From Phlyctochytrium arcticum (taxonomy: Eukaryota > Chytridiomycota > Chytridiomycetes > Chytridiales > Chytridiaceae), in contig JAHLKI010000045.1 in NCBI GenBank assembly GCA_025602905.1, forward strand, positions 1 through 64,000: DNA of 64,000 bases, written 5' to 3'. Positions 1 through 9,224 of the stretch are shown piece after piece. Numbering within the stretch: the stretch's first letter is position 1; each line of letters starts with the position of its first letter. A program made the translations under genes and the position numbers. Under the pieces are notes generated by a model that worked only from the letters and a program-made list of their open reading frames with translations, had not been told where the DNA came from and searched no databases.

Positions 1-1004
1 CACATGTCCCACACTAAGTTCATTCAGTGTCTCTGAATACGTAAAGTCACTAGTTCTATTCAAACCTGCAATCCCGTTGTCATAAGGAATCTGCCCTAAT
101 CCCTGACTTCTAAACGCCAGCTTGTTACCCGTCTGCTGAAAATTTTCATGGTCCACCTCGAGTTGACAAGTGATCCGTCAATGGATTCGGTAATATCTCG
201 ATAAACTGATATGGCGCCGGCTCCCTTGAGACTCTTGGAGACATCCTGTATTTTTGCTTTTAATTTGTTATCATCTACTTCAAGTGTATCTTCATCAATT
301 CGTAAGGAGACTTGACCATCGATTTCATCTAATGGGTATTCGAATACCAACTTGTCGGGAATACGGGCCTTCAACTCACCTCCATCAATATCCATAGTCT
401 CGCTGTCTATCTTGAGGGACAATTTGTGACTATTTAGAACATTGTAATAGAACGGATCAGAGATTTTGAGACTCAACCCTTTTGCAAATAGATTCAAATC
501 ACCGTCAAGTATAGATTCTGCGTCTTCCATATGAGATGCATACCTTAACTCTATTTGGTCATCGTCATTGTAGAAGAGCGGACTGTTCAATTCAGGTGGA
601 TCCGGAATTCTGGCTGCTAATTGATTCTCTTGATTAACGAATAATGAGTCTTCGTCAATCAAGAGAGCTATGGTCCGTCCATTGTTTGAGTCATTTTCTT
701 CACATGAAAGCGGAACCTCATAAGAGGGATCAATTGTGGTTAGAAGATTATCTTCTGTTATATTCAGTCGATGAGGATCTATATTCAAGGAAGTGGTTGC
801 CTCCCCCTTGGAAAGACTGGTTGAAAGTGGTGACTGACTTGAGACGTAGTTTACCTTCATTTCGCCATTAGTATTCGATAGTTTTGCGACATTGATACTA
901 CTATATTCGTCTCCTTTTAGCTCTCCCGAGATGAAGCTGTCGGATATAATCGTGCTATTAAGATTTCTCAATCCATTTGCGGATCTTGAATTTAACCCAC
1001 TCAT
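1..1004 (-). pseudogene. Fiber-like protein with adenovirus-type shaft repeats, frameshifted and partial
   Basis: The start is the ATG at 1004; an upstream in-frame TTG at 1025 is less likely. The protein contains repeats of about 20-30 residues that alternate hydrophobic and turn residues, such as LSLKIDSETMDIDGGELKA and VSLRIDEDTLEVDDNKLKA. This is the pattern of the trimeric beta-spiral shaft of adenovirus fibers, so a receptor-binding spike is the likely role. The open frame stops at 96. From about position 175 down to 1, another frame on the same strand stays open and again has shaft-like character, so a one-base frameshift lies near 160-190. No GT-AG intron fits there. The distal part, including any knob, is outside the window. 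The match rests on repeat pattern only. Confidence 0.6.
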
Positions 1005-1036
1005 CTTATTACTTATTGTACACAAATTCTAATCAT

Positions 1037-1234
1037 TCAATCAAACGTCACTATTTTAGACTTAGGTTTCTCGGGCGTCTTGGGTTGTCGCTTGTTTTGG
1101 GTTGCATTAACGTATTCCATCACATGCTTAGCAAGCTTGGCAACTTTGTCGCCAATTTCAGTACCTTCTATTTCTTCCAAATAGTTGATTTGATCTTCCT
1201 CTGACATCTTATCCAATTTTTGTAGAACGTCCAT
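1037..1234 (-). CDS. Small acidic/lysine-rich hypothetical protein (65 aa)
   Basis: The start chosen is the ATG at 1234; the longer frame to 1255 begins with TTG. The protein is predicted helical (MDVLQKLDKMSEEDQINYL) with a basic, proline-containing tail (KRQPKTPEKPKSK). It lies between the fiber-like gene and the C5 methyltransferase on the same strand, with gaps of about 30-50 bp, so it probably belongs to that left-end transcription group. I do not recognise the family. A small DNA-binding or capsid-associated protein is possible but not shown. Confidence 0.5.
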   Translation of the reverse strand: MDVLQKLDKMSEEDQINYLEEIEGTEIGDKVAKLAKHVMEYVNATQNKRQPKTPEKPKSKIVTFD

Positions 1235-1285
1235 GGTTTTACATTTTAGAAACAAGTTTATTTACAATATTTACACAAATGCGTC

Positions 1286-2206
1286 TCATTGAATACAATC
1301 GAATACGGAAACAAACAAAGCCTTGAGAACATTGACGCTCATTGTGTTTCCAGCTTGTTTCGCCAAGACGCTGTCTGATACTACAATGTTTGTATCAATT
1401 ACTGAGAATCCTTGTAGGGTGAACTTTTCGCGTGGAGTCAAGTCTCGATTCAATTGAGTGACGAATATAGAACAGCTTGTTGTAATACATGGCGCGCATT
1501 GTTCAAATATTCCTTCACCACCTCTATGCTTCACGGCGTAGAGTTTGTTTTTGCGATCCACTGGTAACCTTTCTAAAAGTCGTCTCGGATACTTGTCTAG
1601 TGGTAGAAATTCGTTTATTGTTGTATCTAAAAATGTTGATAATGGTCGAGGCAGGAATGGTTGGGGAAATTCAAATGGTTTCGTTTGACAGTCTTTCCGT
1701 ATTCCAACTATATACAAGCGGTGTCTATTTTGAGGAATGCCGTAGTCTTTGGTATTCAGAATAGCATGATGAATCGAATATTCGTCATCTCTGTTTAACT
1801 CCGCAAGCAGATTGTTGAACTTTTCGCCATTCATAAATGTTTTGAAGCGAGGGACGTTTTCCAGAATGAATATTTTGGGCTTTTTTAATTGAATCGTTTG
1901 AATACAATGAATTGAAAGATTGCTTCTAATGGAATCGTGGTTTTCGGGTATTCTCTGATTCAGAGCTTTCAGACCGGAAAATGATTGGCACGGAAAACCG
2001 GCTACATAGACGTCTATTTCTGGTAACTGACTATGATCTCGCGTCGTGATATCCTCAAACAAACGTTTCGGTGAATGATTCGATTGTATCATTTTGCGGC
2101 ATTTGGCATCTATTTCGCAACTCCATTCATGTGAATATTCTACACCTAGTTGCTGTAATGCAACAATAGGAGCTTCGATACCTGAAAAATCCGTAGCTAC
2201 TCTCAT
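1286..2206 (-). CDS. DNA (cytosine-5) methyltransferase (306 aa)
   Basis: This is a class I SAM-dependent C5 methyltransferase. Motif I is DFSGIEAP at the N-terminus. The catalytic cysteine motif is AGFPCQSFSG near residue 73, motif VI is ENVPRF near 117, and the conserved C-terminal motif is KQAGNTMSVN. The length of about 300 aa is that of a compact bacterial or viral stand-alone enzyme. It is read with the N6 methyltransferase just upstream (12-bp gap), so the pair may modify viral DNA on both base types. Element B has a clear homologue at 23,025-23,984, which makes this one of few left-half genes shared by both elements. The target sequence cannot be read from the protein. Confidence 0.93.
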   Translation of the reverse strand: MRVATDFSGIEAPIVALQQLGVEYSHEWSCEIDAKCRKMIQSNHSPKRLFEDITTRDHSQLPEIDVYVAGFPCQSFSGLKALNQRIPENHDSIRSNLSIHCIQTIQLKKPKIFILENVPRFKTFMNGEKFNNLLAELNRDDEYSIHHAILNTKDYGIPQNRHRLYIVGIRKDCQTKPFEFPQPFLPRPLSTFLDTTINEFLPLDKYPRRLLERLPVDRKNKLYAVKHRGGEGIFEQCAPCITTSCSIFVTQLNRDLTPREKFTLQGFSVIDTNIVVSDSVLAKQAGNTMSVNVLKALFVSVFDCIQ

Positions 2207-2218
2207 TTGACATGTACA

Positions 2219-3019
2219 CTAGTAATTTGTTATGATGATTTCCTTATCCTTGTTTCTCCCATTTGATATGAACGAATGTCTGTCGTATTCGTGAATATTG
2301 TACTTGGCAAACCGACGCTTATGAATCTCACTGCTATCTAGGGTCAACATCCAGTTAACACCTGCTTGATGCAAGTCGTCACATAGAGCTAGTAATTCAT
2401 TGTAATTTTTTTCTTGGAATGTCGAGCTGTAGTATTCATTCACAGATGCTACATTGTAGGGCGGGTCGAGAAACACAAAATCATTTTTCTCAAAGGAGAA
2501 ACGTTTGATGAATAAGATATAGTCCAGATTGAAAATATTCACTTGTTGTAGAAATGGCGCAATTCCTTCAATGTGGTCCGGATTGTAAATCTTTTTTGCA
2601 GCAGCGTTTCTCGCGGAATACGTCGGATGAATCCTACCATTCTTGTGCTTCAAATTGTTGTTGAATGACAGTTTCAACAGATACAAATATAGCGCGCTTC
2701 TCTTTATGGTATTCAGCTCTACATCATTGTTGAATATTTCTACATATTTTATGAATGAACCTTTGTCTTTTGCAAACGGGGAAAGCAGCAATTCTTTCGC
2801 GTCTTCTTTTATGGAGAGATACAAGTTTATCAAATCATCATCCTTGTCATTGATGAAATACTGCTTTATATTCATTTGGTACTTTTCTGCTACGTGAAAC
2901 AGAACACTTCCACCTCCTACAAATGGTTCAAAGTACCGATTAATGACTGGGGGTAGCTTCGCATCAATGTGCTTCATGATTTTTGTCTTTGAACCAACAT
3001 ATGGTACGAATGGCTTCAT
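2219..3019 (-). CDS. D12-class DNA N6-adenine methyltransferase (Dam-like, 266 aa)
   Basis: Motifs in order are PYVGSKTKIM at the N-terminus, FEPFVGGGSVLF (SAM-binding motif I), and LDPPYN, the DPPY catalytic motif. This arrangement is characteristic of the D12/Dam family, which methylates adenine N6, often in GATC. The start ATG is at 3019. It lies 12 bp upstream of the C5 methyltransferase on the same strand. Element B has an N6 methyltransferase of a different family in the same relative position, so function rather than sequence is conserved at this locus. Confidence 0.92.
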   Translation of the reverse strand: MKPFVPYVGSKTKIMKHIDAKLPPVINRYFEPFVGGGSVLFHVAEKYQMNIKQYFINDKDDDLINLYLSIKEDAKELLLSPFAKDKGSFIKYVEIFNNDVELNTIKRSALYLYLLKLSFNNNLKHKNGRIHPTYSARNAAAKKIYNPDHIEGIAPFLQQVNIFNLDYILFIKRFSFEKNDFVFLDPPYNVASVNEYYSSTFQEKNYNELLALCDDLHQAGVNWMLTLDSSEIHKRRFAKYNIHEYDRHSFISNGRNKDKEIIITNY

Positions 3020-3093
3020 TTCTTGCTTTATTTGTATTCAACCAAAAAAATGACCCCTATCAACGAGGGACGGGTTTTTTCGCGGGTCGATCC

Positions 3094-3294
3094 TCATTTG
3101 ATAGGTAAGCGCGACACTTGGATTCTATCTCTTGTATTCTGGTGAGCTTTTTCTGGATGGTGAATTAGAATACACAATGTATTATATCCTATATTCAGTT
3201 TCTTGGCTAAATCTTGCAACGATTTCGAATCTAATGACATCATACACCCTCCTGGTAACGTCACTTTGGCATTATATTGATACTTTAAAGGCAT
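3094..3294 (-). CDS. Small HTH protein divergent from the primase-helicase (66 aa)
   Basis: The longer frame begins at 3381, but its first 29 residues overlie the TATA box of the divergent primase gene. I therefore choose the internal ATG at 3294 (MPLKYQYN). The middle reads SLQDLAKKLNIGYNTLCILI, a helix-turn-helix-like pattern. Element B has a homologue at 25,688-25,885 with the same position and orientation and a matching core (RELAKELNISLSTTQHLI). The likely role is a DNA-binding regulator of the shared divergent promoter, or a partner of the replicase at a nearby origin. Family not recognised. Confidence 0.65.
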   Translation of the reverse strand: MPLKYQYNAKVTLPGGCMMSLDSKSLQDLAKKLNIGYNTLCILIHHPEKAHQNTRDRIQVSRLPIK

Positions 3295-3306
3295 CTTGTT
3301 TTTGTT

Positions 3307-3341
3307 TATATTGATACAAAAAAAATATAAATAAAGTGCGT
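3307..3341 (+). promoter_or_regulatory. Core promoter of the primase-helicase gene
   Basis: A degenerate TATTGATA is followed by TATAAATA (3326-3333) and GTGCGTC (3336-3342), about 60 bp before the ATG at 3400. The same arrangement precedes other replication-type genes in both elements (8,686; 10,166; 25,919; 29,664). Confidence 0.6.
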
Positions 3342-3399
3342 CTGACCAAATTGAAGCTTCAATTTTTTTATTTGAATTCAAACATTAAGAACCACCAAA

Positions 3400-6303
3400 A
3401 TGACTGAAATCAAACAAGTCGAATACCAAGGCATCACATGGTACAAGAATATTACCAAAAATGGAGGTGCTCAGAATCACGTTCTGCAGCATTTAGAAAC
3501 GGACAAGTTGCCAGTGTGGAACTGGTCTTCAAAAAACGGACGGATGTGGGGTGCAGCCACTGACGATCAAGTCATGAAACTCATCGCCAAAAATCGCAAC
3601 ATCTTTGAAGTACTATTGAAAGACCGACCTAGAAAAGTCTATTTCGACATTGATAAAACTCAAGATTCACTCGAATATATTTGCAAGACTCTTAACGGTT
3701 ACTTTCCCAATGCACAGTTGAATATTTCGGGCAGATCAGAACCAGACCTTTCCATTCATATCGTCATTAGCAACTATGTTTGTCTCGATGAAGAATCCAC
3801 CAATCTGCTCTCTCGAATCGCAGCGGTTCATGGATGGGATACTTCTGTGTATAACAAAAATAGCAACTTTAAAGCAGTGAATCAATCGAAACCCGCCAAG
3901 GACGCTCCCATTCAACGTATTCTACAAGGTAGTAACTACGTGAAGGAACACTTGGTGCAACGTTTTATTGCACCCGACGTCATTGATATTATGACACTTG
4001 ACTGGAGAGAGCTTGCGTACAAACAGTTGCAAATTCCACGCAAGGGGAAGAAGAACAAGGTGACGGATAAAGTTACAAAGAAGCAACTCGTCAAACTTGA
4101 TCTCTTGTCCATTAAGCAACAAAAATTATCAGTACCTGAATCTTTTGAATATCTGGACGCGACACCTTTGGACAAATTGAATATTCTCCCGAATCCACAG
4201 AGAGGCGATGAATACCAATTGAATCATGATTGTATCTATCATGTCATGCGTTGGTGTAAACATGTTGGAATCTCGTTTGAGGCTTTCTGGAAATGGAACA
4301 AACAAAAGGATGATTCCGCGTCGCGGCTGCGTGCTTATCAGGATGCTTGGGAGAATACAAACTTTGGCTGCTCTGTTTCGCTCATGGATCAAGTCTTGAA
4401 ACGATTCTACCCCAAGATTACCATTTCTCGTTCCACCCAGATTCTCAAAAAGCGCTTTGATATTCTCAAACAAGTGACGGGTAATGCGTTTTTGTCGGCA
4501 GACGATATTCATCGTGATAAGAAGACTACGATTTTATGTGCATCAATGGGGCAGAACAAAACGGGCGCAACTATTGACTATCTGAAAAAACAAGTGGGAA
4601 AGAGATTTCTAATTGTTTCACCGCGCATCACACTCTCTGCCAATCTGGCAAATCGTTTAAACGCTGCTGGTCTCAAAAGTACCAATTATCGCGACTTTAG
4701 TACTGCCAAGAAAAAGGCTGGAATACTAGATGAACAAGATATTCTGGTTTGCAGTGTACAGAGTCTTCATTACTTGAGAACTAATTTTGACATTGTGGTC
4801 ATGGATGAATTCGATACTTCTATGGCCACTTTTGCCCAAAACTGTACTACTCACAAGAAACGACTTGCCGCTAATTGGAACATGTTGATTTCTCAATTGA
4901 AACATGCTCAAAAAGTGATTATACTTGATGCATTCACGTCACAAACAACCGTCAATTTCGTCAAGGAGATCGATGACAATTATGAAGTCGTTACCACTAG
5001 TACGAAACCAGCTCAACGCAAGTTTATGGAATATAACGACTTTGATGTATGGATTGAAGACATATTGGCCGATTTAAGGAATGGTTTGAAACTCTACATC
5101 TTCACACCTGCTAAATCCGGTGAACGTGGTGTGGATTCAATTGCATCAGTCATTGCAAAAGAATTAGGGTGGCAAAACAACAAGAATATCATCTCGTACT
5201 TTGCTGAAAAGGAAAAAGAGAAACGCGCATTGATTGATGTGGAGAAGATTTGGAGCAACCCAGAGCTTCGTGTCATTGTTACCAATTCAGTCATTAGTGT
5301 GGGGGTGAACTTTGATGCTAAGGATGTATTCGACAAAGTGTACGCATTGTATTCGCCCATCATCACCCCTCGCGACTTTTTTCAATCTATCACCCGTATT
5401 CGACATCCCAAAAACAGTACTATTAGCCTCTTTCGAACCAAAAATGCACCCTTTGGCATTGTATGTGATAATCTGAATATGCCAGAGTGTTCGATTTTTC
5501 ATCAATTACGCAAAGACTTGGACATTGAATTCACTGCCAATAAGAATATCAAAAATTGGGAAACTTTCAACTTGTTTGCAAAAATGGCCAATATATCATA
5601 CACTGCTAAAGATCCTGATATGGCACAGCGAGGGGCTCTACAGTCGATGGGCGATTTGATGCAAGACTGTGACATGGTATTGCATTGGAAACACATCAAG
5701 GACATATCCAATGAAAAAGCCAATCATCTATCGGATCAATTGTTGGACAGCAACAATGGTGACTTGGATACAAAACTCCAGTTACAAAAAAACTATTATA
5801 AACGTGATTTCAAACACGATGCTTCTAACGACGATATGGGCTTCATCTGGAATTCTCATATGCAACTCCCAAGTCTATTGAGGCCTTTGACGAAACCTTA
5901 CTCGAAACGCTTGAATCATTGTGAGGAAATTATACTTGAAATATTCAATACTAATGATGTGGAACTTGGTGAAGCGTTTCCGCGGCAAATGATTACAAAG
6001 ACGCCTCTCGACAAGATCAATCAGGCCTTCAAATTCCGCAATCCCGTTACAGATTATAAGACAAATGTTGTCGGCCGTATTCTCAACACGTACTTTAATC
6101 GCGACGTGTATTCTTTTACCCAAAAACGTACTTGTACTCGTCAGTATGGATATGATACGAATCCCGACTTCATCTCGCTAGTACAACTATGTGTTGCCAA
6201 TTTCCGTGAACACCCTCAGGTCACCGCGGCGAGGGTCTTTGAAGCGCGTATGCTAAAAAAACGATGTTTCAAATCTTGGCTTCAACTTTGCCAAAAAAAG
6301 TAG
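3400..6303 (+). CDS. Primase fused to SF2 helicase, herpes UL9 (origin-binding protein)-like (967 aa)
   Basis: The N-terminal third has the archaeo-eukaryotic/herpes-type primase signature RKVYFDID near residue 85, a likely metal-binding DxD, followed by conserved-looking SIHIVISNYV. The C-terminal half is an SF2 helicase: ASMGQNKTGA near residue 380 as the Walker A equivalent, VVMDEFDTS near 465 as motif II, and VTNSVISVGVNF and QSITRIRHP as the C-terminal helicase motifs. This resembles herpesvirus UL9/OBP-type helicases found in several large DNA viruses. The enzyme probably unwinds the origin and makes primers. Element B carries an unrelated PrimPol-SF3 protein in the same place, so the replication module has been exchanged. 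The stop codon lies inside the adjoining R1 repeat. Confidence 0.85.
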   Translation: MTEIKQVEYQGITWYKNITKNGGAQNHVLQHLETDKLPVWNWSSKNGRMWGAATDDQVMKLIAKNRNIFEVLLKDRPRKVYFDIDKTQDSLEYICKTLNGYFPNAQLNISGRSEPDLSIHIVISNYVCLDEESTNLLSRIAAVHGWDTSVYNKNSNFKAVNQSKPAKDAPIQRILQGSNYVKEHLVQRFIAPDVIDIMTLDWRELAYKQLQIPRKGKKNKVTDKVTKKQLVKLDLLSIKQQKLSVPESFEYLDATPLDKLNILPNPQRGDEYQLNHDCIYHVMRWCKHVGISFEAFWKWNKQKDDSASRLRAYQDAWENTNFGCSVSLMDQVLKRFYPKITISRSTQILKKRFDILKQVTGNAFLSADDIHRDKKTTILCASMGQNKTGATIDYLKKQVGKRFLIVSPRITLSANLANRLNAAGLKSTNYRDFSTAKKKAGILDEQDILVCSVQSLHYLRTNFDIVVMDEFDTSMATFAQNCTTHKKRLAANWNMLISQLKHAQKVIILDAFTSQTTVNFVKEIDDNYEVVTTSTKPAQRKFMEYNDFDVWIEDILADLRNGLKLYIFTPAKSGERGVDSIASVIAKELGWQNNKNIISYFAEKEKEKRALIDVEKIWSNPELRVIVTNSVISVGVNFDAKDVFDKVYALYSPIITPRDFFQSITRIRHPKNSTISLFRTKNAPFGIVCDNLNMPECSIFHQLRKDLDIEFTANKNIKNWETFNLFAKMANISYTAKDPDMAQRGALQSMGDLMQDCDMVLHWKHIKDISNEKANHLSDQLLDSNNGDLDTKLQLQKNYYKRDFKHDASNDDMGFIWNSHMQLPSLLRPLTKPYSKRLNHCEEIILEIFNTNDVELGEAFPRQMITKTPLDKINQAFKFRNPVTDYKTNVVGRILNTYFNRDVYSFTQKRTCTRQYGYDTNPDFISLVQLCVANFREHPQVTAARVFEARMLKKRCFKSWLQLCQKK

Positions 6304-6470
6304 GAAAAATCCTACATATGTAATAAACGTTTAAGTGTATTTTACTTTTGTAGGAAAATCACGACTTTTTCAAGTTGCTGAATATGAGGAATATGATGTA
6401 GCGTGTTGAAGATGTGTATAGGAGTGTGATTCAATGACCCTCACCGCGATGAGGTCATGAATCACGCACT
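6299..6470 (-). repeat. R1 repeat, copy 1 (next to replicase)
   Basis: This is the reverse complement of the sequences at about 18,950-19,100 and 19,613-19,775. It includes the block from TAGGAAAAATCCTACATATG through AACGTTTAAGTGTATTTTAC, the ATTCAGCAA/TTGCTGAAT segment and the ACCCTCACCGCGATGAGG segment. Internal inverted repeats (GTAGGA/TCCTAC, CGTGAT/ATCACG) allow folding. It starts at the primase-helicase stop codon. It is absent from element B, which has a different repeat here. Confidence 0.8.
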
Positions 6471-6547
6471 TAAGGAATCCAATCGATAGAAACAAAAGAG
6501 TTAAAAAGTGCTGTTCTTTTGTTTCCAAACCAATTACAATAATCATC

Positions 6548-6880
6548 ATGTATACCAATTGTTTCATCTGCGGACGTTCGCATCATGAGAAATACGACTT
6601 TTGTTATAATTGCGGTATTGACAAGAACATGTGTAAAAGATGCTGGACTCCATTCCATATCACACCAAAAACGAAATGGAAGAAGAAGTGTCGTGATTGC
6701 GAAATGGAAGACGGCAAAGAAGAACGAACAATCGTCGCCAAAGAAAAGAGCTACAAGTGCGAGACAGAAGGTTGCCAGAATACCAAGAAACAGTCATGGA
6801 TGAAATTTTGCTTAGATTGTTATATAAAGTCCCAAACCCCTGTATATGTAGACATAACCATAGATTCTGATGACGAGTAA
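6548..6880 (+). CDS. Cysteine-rich zinc-binding protein (110 aa)
   Basis: There are at least five CxxC pairs: CFIC, CYNC, CKRC, CRDC and CLDC, plus CETEGC. This suggests two or three zinc ribbons or treble clefs in tandem. The tail is acidic (IDSDDE). It may be a viral transcription factor or nucleic-acid chaperone. It follows the R1 repeat after the replicase. Element B keeps only about 30 bp resembling its 3' end (28,783-28,812), so B seems to have lost the gene by deletion. No family is recognised. Confidence 0.75.
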   Translation: MYTNCFICGRSHHEKYDFCYNCGIDKNMCKRCWTPFHITPKTKWKKKCRDCEMEDGKEERTIVAKEKSYKCETEGCQNTKKQSWMKFCLDCYIKSQTPVYVDITIDSDDE

Positions 6881-6918
6881 TGTAATGTAAAAATGATATA
6901 TTATTGAAAAATACACAA

Positions 6919-7578
6919 TTATTCATTTGGTTGGGAAGGTGGTGGTAGATCAGGATATACTGCTGTACTACCAGATGCAGTTTCGTTGTTGAAGACAACA
7001 TTTTGTAACTTTTCGCGGGTATCAGAATCCACCGATTCTCGAGACAATGCCCTTCGGCGACGTTTTTCGGAAACCTCTTCATCTTCTTCGTAACGTTGAT
7101 GCTTCCCAATACTCGCTCGAAGGGATTGAATTTCAAGCTCCATGCGTCGCATTTTGATTTGGTCTGTAGTCAGGTGCTCTTGCTGGCGGGACATCAACCC
7201 ATCATCAAATCGTGATTTGAGATCGGGAAACTTGTTCAAGTATTCATATACTTCGCTGTTTTGGAAAGCCAACATGATACTTGTACTGACTTGATCCTTG
7301 TTTCTTTCGCTGAAATCGATTGTTCCCAAACGTTTCATGAATTCATTACGAATAGCATGAAGTTCTATGTTGACCTTGTTTTCGATGTCAGGAAGTTTAC
7401 AGAATTGTTGAAGGACTTCATCGTGTGACAAGTGAACTTTTCGTAATCTGCAGATAATAAAACGTCAATAAAAAAGCCGATAAAGTAGCCACTAAATGTA
7501 CCTTTCAAGAACAGGAGCTCGATTCAGGTTGATGATGGGTTTGTCAATGACAAACGAGAGATTGAACGGTTTGGCCAT
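6919..7578 (-). CDS. Spliced coiled-coil protein (201 aa, two exons)
   Basis: The open frame ending at 6919 has no ATG near its 5' end (it begins with TTG at 7431). An upstream exon, 7578-7502, starts with ATG (MAKPFNLSFVIDKP). It joins in frame across a 54-nt GT-AG intron (7501-7448) with a pyrimidine-rich 3' part ending TATCTGCAG. Exon lengths of 77 and 529 nt sum to 202 codons including the stop. The protein is helical and charged, with a basic RRRR stretch, and ends in a proline-rich tail (YPDLPPPSQPNE). Function is unknown. Element B has no counterpart. The intron implies nuclear transcription and splicing of this viral gene. Confidence 0.65.
7448..7501 (-). other. Predicted spliceosomal intron (54 nt) in a viral gene
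   Basis: The donor is AG|GTACAT and the acceptor is TTATCTGCAG|A. Splicing keeps the reading frame and supplies an ATG-initiated first exon. The size matches introns in the neighbouring host CRN genes (about 60-80 nt). Confidence 0.65.
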
Positions 7579-7731
7579 TGTTGGTGGTGTACGATATAGA
7601 CGAAAGACGGGGGGCGACGCTCTCGTTATAAGTAGGCAGTCGACGGCAGTCGAGGGCAGCCGAACTAGGTGGGGGTCGTGGCTGGTGTACGTCGTTCTAT
7701 TGTAAGCAACCGGAACCTCCGGTCTCTAGTC

Positions 7732-8610
7732 TTATTCAACAAGCAGCGCCTTGACGACATCCTGAATAGCAATGCTACGTTTATAGAATACCACATCCTC
7801 TCTGTACTTCCTCACTTTCTCCACAATACGATTCACTTGTTGCATTTCCACGTCATTCTCTAAATATAGAGCAATGTACTCGATATGTGAAGGGACACTC
7901 AAATAGTCCTCTGGTTTCCTAACCCAGTACCATCGAAAATCCACATAGTACCGACCGATCAGAATGATATTCTGAGAAATATTACCATAATTATCAACTT
8001 TAAACTTGTGAATGGCTATGACCTTCATATTCGGAGCGCATTGTTCTAATTTTGGAACAATAGGTTGAACGCCTTTTTCGAATACGGACCAGAACGCCGC
8101 ATAGTTGAAAACCTTACCAGTGCCAAACTTGAAGAAGGATTTTTCTGCAATATGTTTCCGACAAGCCAGCTTCATACCATCATATCGGGCAACCGTTGCT
8201 CGATGAGGCAATATCATTGCAATGAGTTCCGGTTTATATTCAATTGCAGCATGTCTGACAAACTTAATCGAAGTGAAGCACCCCGCCCCATATGGTGGAT
8301 TAAATCCGACCGCGACTCTCCTCATGGTAGGAGATTTCTTAGTCTGCAGAAAGTCCATATGAATCACATCCGAATACGTGTCTGTTGCGGGAAACAAGTC
8401 ATAAGACACATAATGAATCTCAGGCAATATTTGCTTCAATCGGAAAACAACATAGCCATCCCCAGCAGACGAGTCTATATAATGTGTGATGTTCTTCTGC
8501 CTCAAAAGCGGTACAAGCTCTTTCTCGATTAGATCATCAATGACATCCTTACTAGTATAATATTGTTCGGCGCTAGACTCTGCGATTAGCTTACGTTTGT
8601 TGAAGGACAT
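7732..8610 (-). CDS. N6-adenine-type DNA methyltransferase with NPPY motif (292 aa)
   Basis: The N-terminal YYTSKDVIDDLI resembles target-entry motifs of gamma-class adenine methyltransferases. IDSSAGDGYVVF is the SAM-binding motif I, and VGFNPPYGAG near residue 105 is the catalytic (D/N)PPY motif. The C-terminal half, which may hold target recognition, is not recognised. It is read leftwards from ATG 8610. This would be the third DNA methyltransferase of element A, and it is missing from B. RNA or protein modification is an alternative, because NPPY is also found in such enzymes. Confidence 0.8.
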   Translation of the reverse strand: MSFNKRKLIAESSAEQYYTSKDVIDDLIEKELVPLLRQKNITHYIDSSAGDGYVVFRLKQILPEIHYVSYDLFPATDTYSDVIHMDFLQTKKSPTMRRVAVGFNPPYGAGCFTSIKFVRHAAIEYKPELIAMILPHRATVARYDGMKLACRKHIAEKSFFKFGTGKVFNYAAFWSVFEKGVQPIVPKLEQCAPNMKVIAIHKFKVDNYGNISQNIILIGRYYVDFRWYWVRKPEDYLSVPSHIEYIALYLENDVEMQQVNRIVEKVRKYREDVVFYKRSIAIQDVVKALLVE

Positions 8611-8685
8611 GTTTGACTCTATAGAATATTACCATTGTAGCAACCAGAATATATTCTGTCAAGTTGTATCATTAGGTTCACATTG

Positions 8686-8722
8686 TATCGATAGAGCTCC
8701 ACATTTGTAATAAACTGCGTTT
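8686..8722 (+). promoter_or_regulatory. Promoter: TATCGATAG, TAATAAA, TGCGTTT
   Basis: TATCGATAG (8686-8694) is followed 13 bp on by TAATAAA (8708-8714) and then TGCGTTT (8716-8722). The ATG follows at 8762. The same ordered motifs precede both tyrosine recombinase genes and the B replicase. Confidence 0.65.
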
Positions 8723-8761
8723 CAAGTCAGTGACATATTTTTGTATTATTGAGAAATAAGA

Positions 8762-9193
8762 ATGATTGTTGATCCTTCTGTCTATATTGCGATTATTTCC
8801 AAATATGAGAGATATACCACAGTAGGCAACACAGAAGTGACAGAGAATTACAAGAGACTTATAAAAGAAACCTTTAAAATCGATCTACCTATTCGTACAC
8901 GAGCAGAACAGATTAAACCGGTCATTGCGAAATTAAAGGATGATCTGAAAACAGGTATGAACGATTCATGGGAATCTTTTGACTTTTCATTAAACGAAGA
9001 CGACCTAAAAGAAGAAATCAGACAAGTGTTCAATTCACTTAGGTGGGTAGATTGGAGTAGAGCGTCATTGTTCTTCTTGAGATTTAAAGATTTAAATCTT
9101 TTTACATGTGAAGAGGTTAGAATGATTGTTGAATTAAGGGCTTTAGAACATATAGTCAGTGAGGTTGAACAACCGCCCGAATATTCCAAGTAA
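8762..9193 (+). CDS. Hypothetical protein (143 aa)
   Basis: An ATG start follows a well-formed viral promoter, which supports a real gene. The protein is helical and mixed-charged (RAEQIKPVIAKLKDD) and has no cysteine cluster, membrane segment or motif I recognise. It lies at the right edge of the region present only in A, just before a partial R1 repeat and the start of the shared block. It may be an accessory or early gene. Element B has no counterpart. Confidence 0.6.
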   Translation: MIVDPSVYIAIISKYERYTTVGNTEVTENYKRLIKETFKIDLPIRTRAEQIKPVIAKLKDDLKTGMNDSWESFDFSLNEDDLKEEIRQVFNSLRWVDWSRASLFFLRFKDLNLFTCEEVRMIVELRALEHIVSEVEQPPEYSK

Positions 9194-9224
9194 TCTTGCG
9201 TCATAATGTATCACTAGCTTACTT

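Noticed and set aside
160..190. An intron to explain the frame change in the fiber-like gene
   Set aside because: No GT-AG pair with a plausible length joins the two frames; a one-base shift is simpler.
7496..7705. Plus-strand ORF of 69 aa
   Set aside because: It overlaps the first exon and intron of the spliced gene on the other strand and has no domain or promoter.
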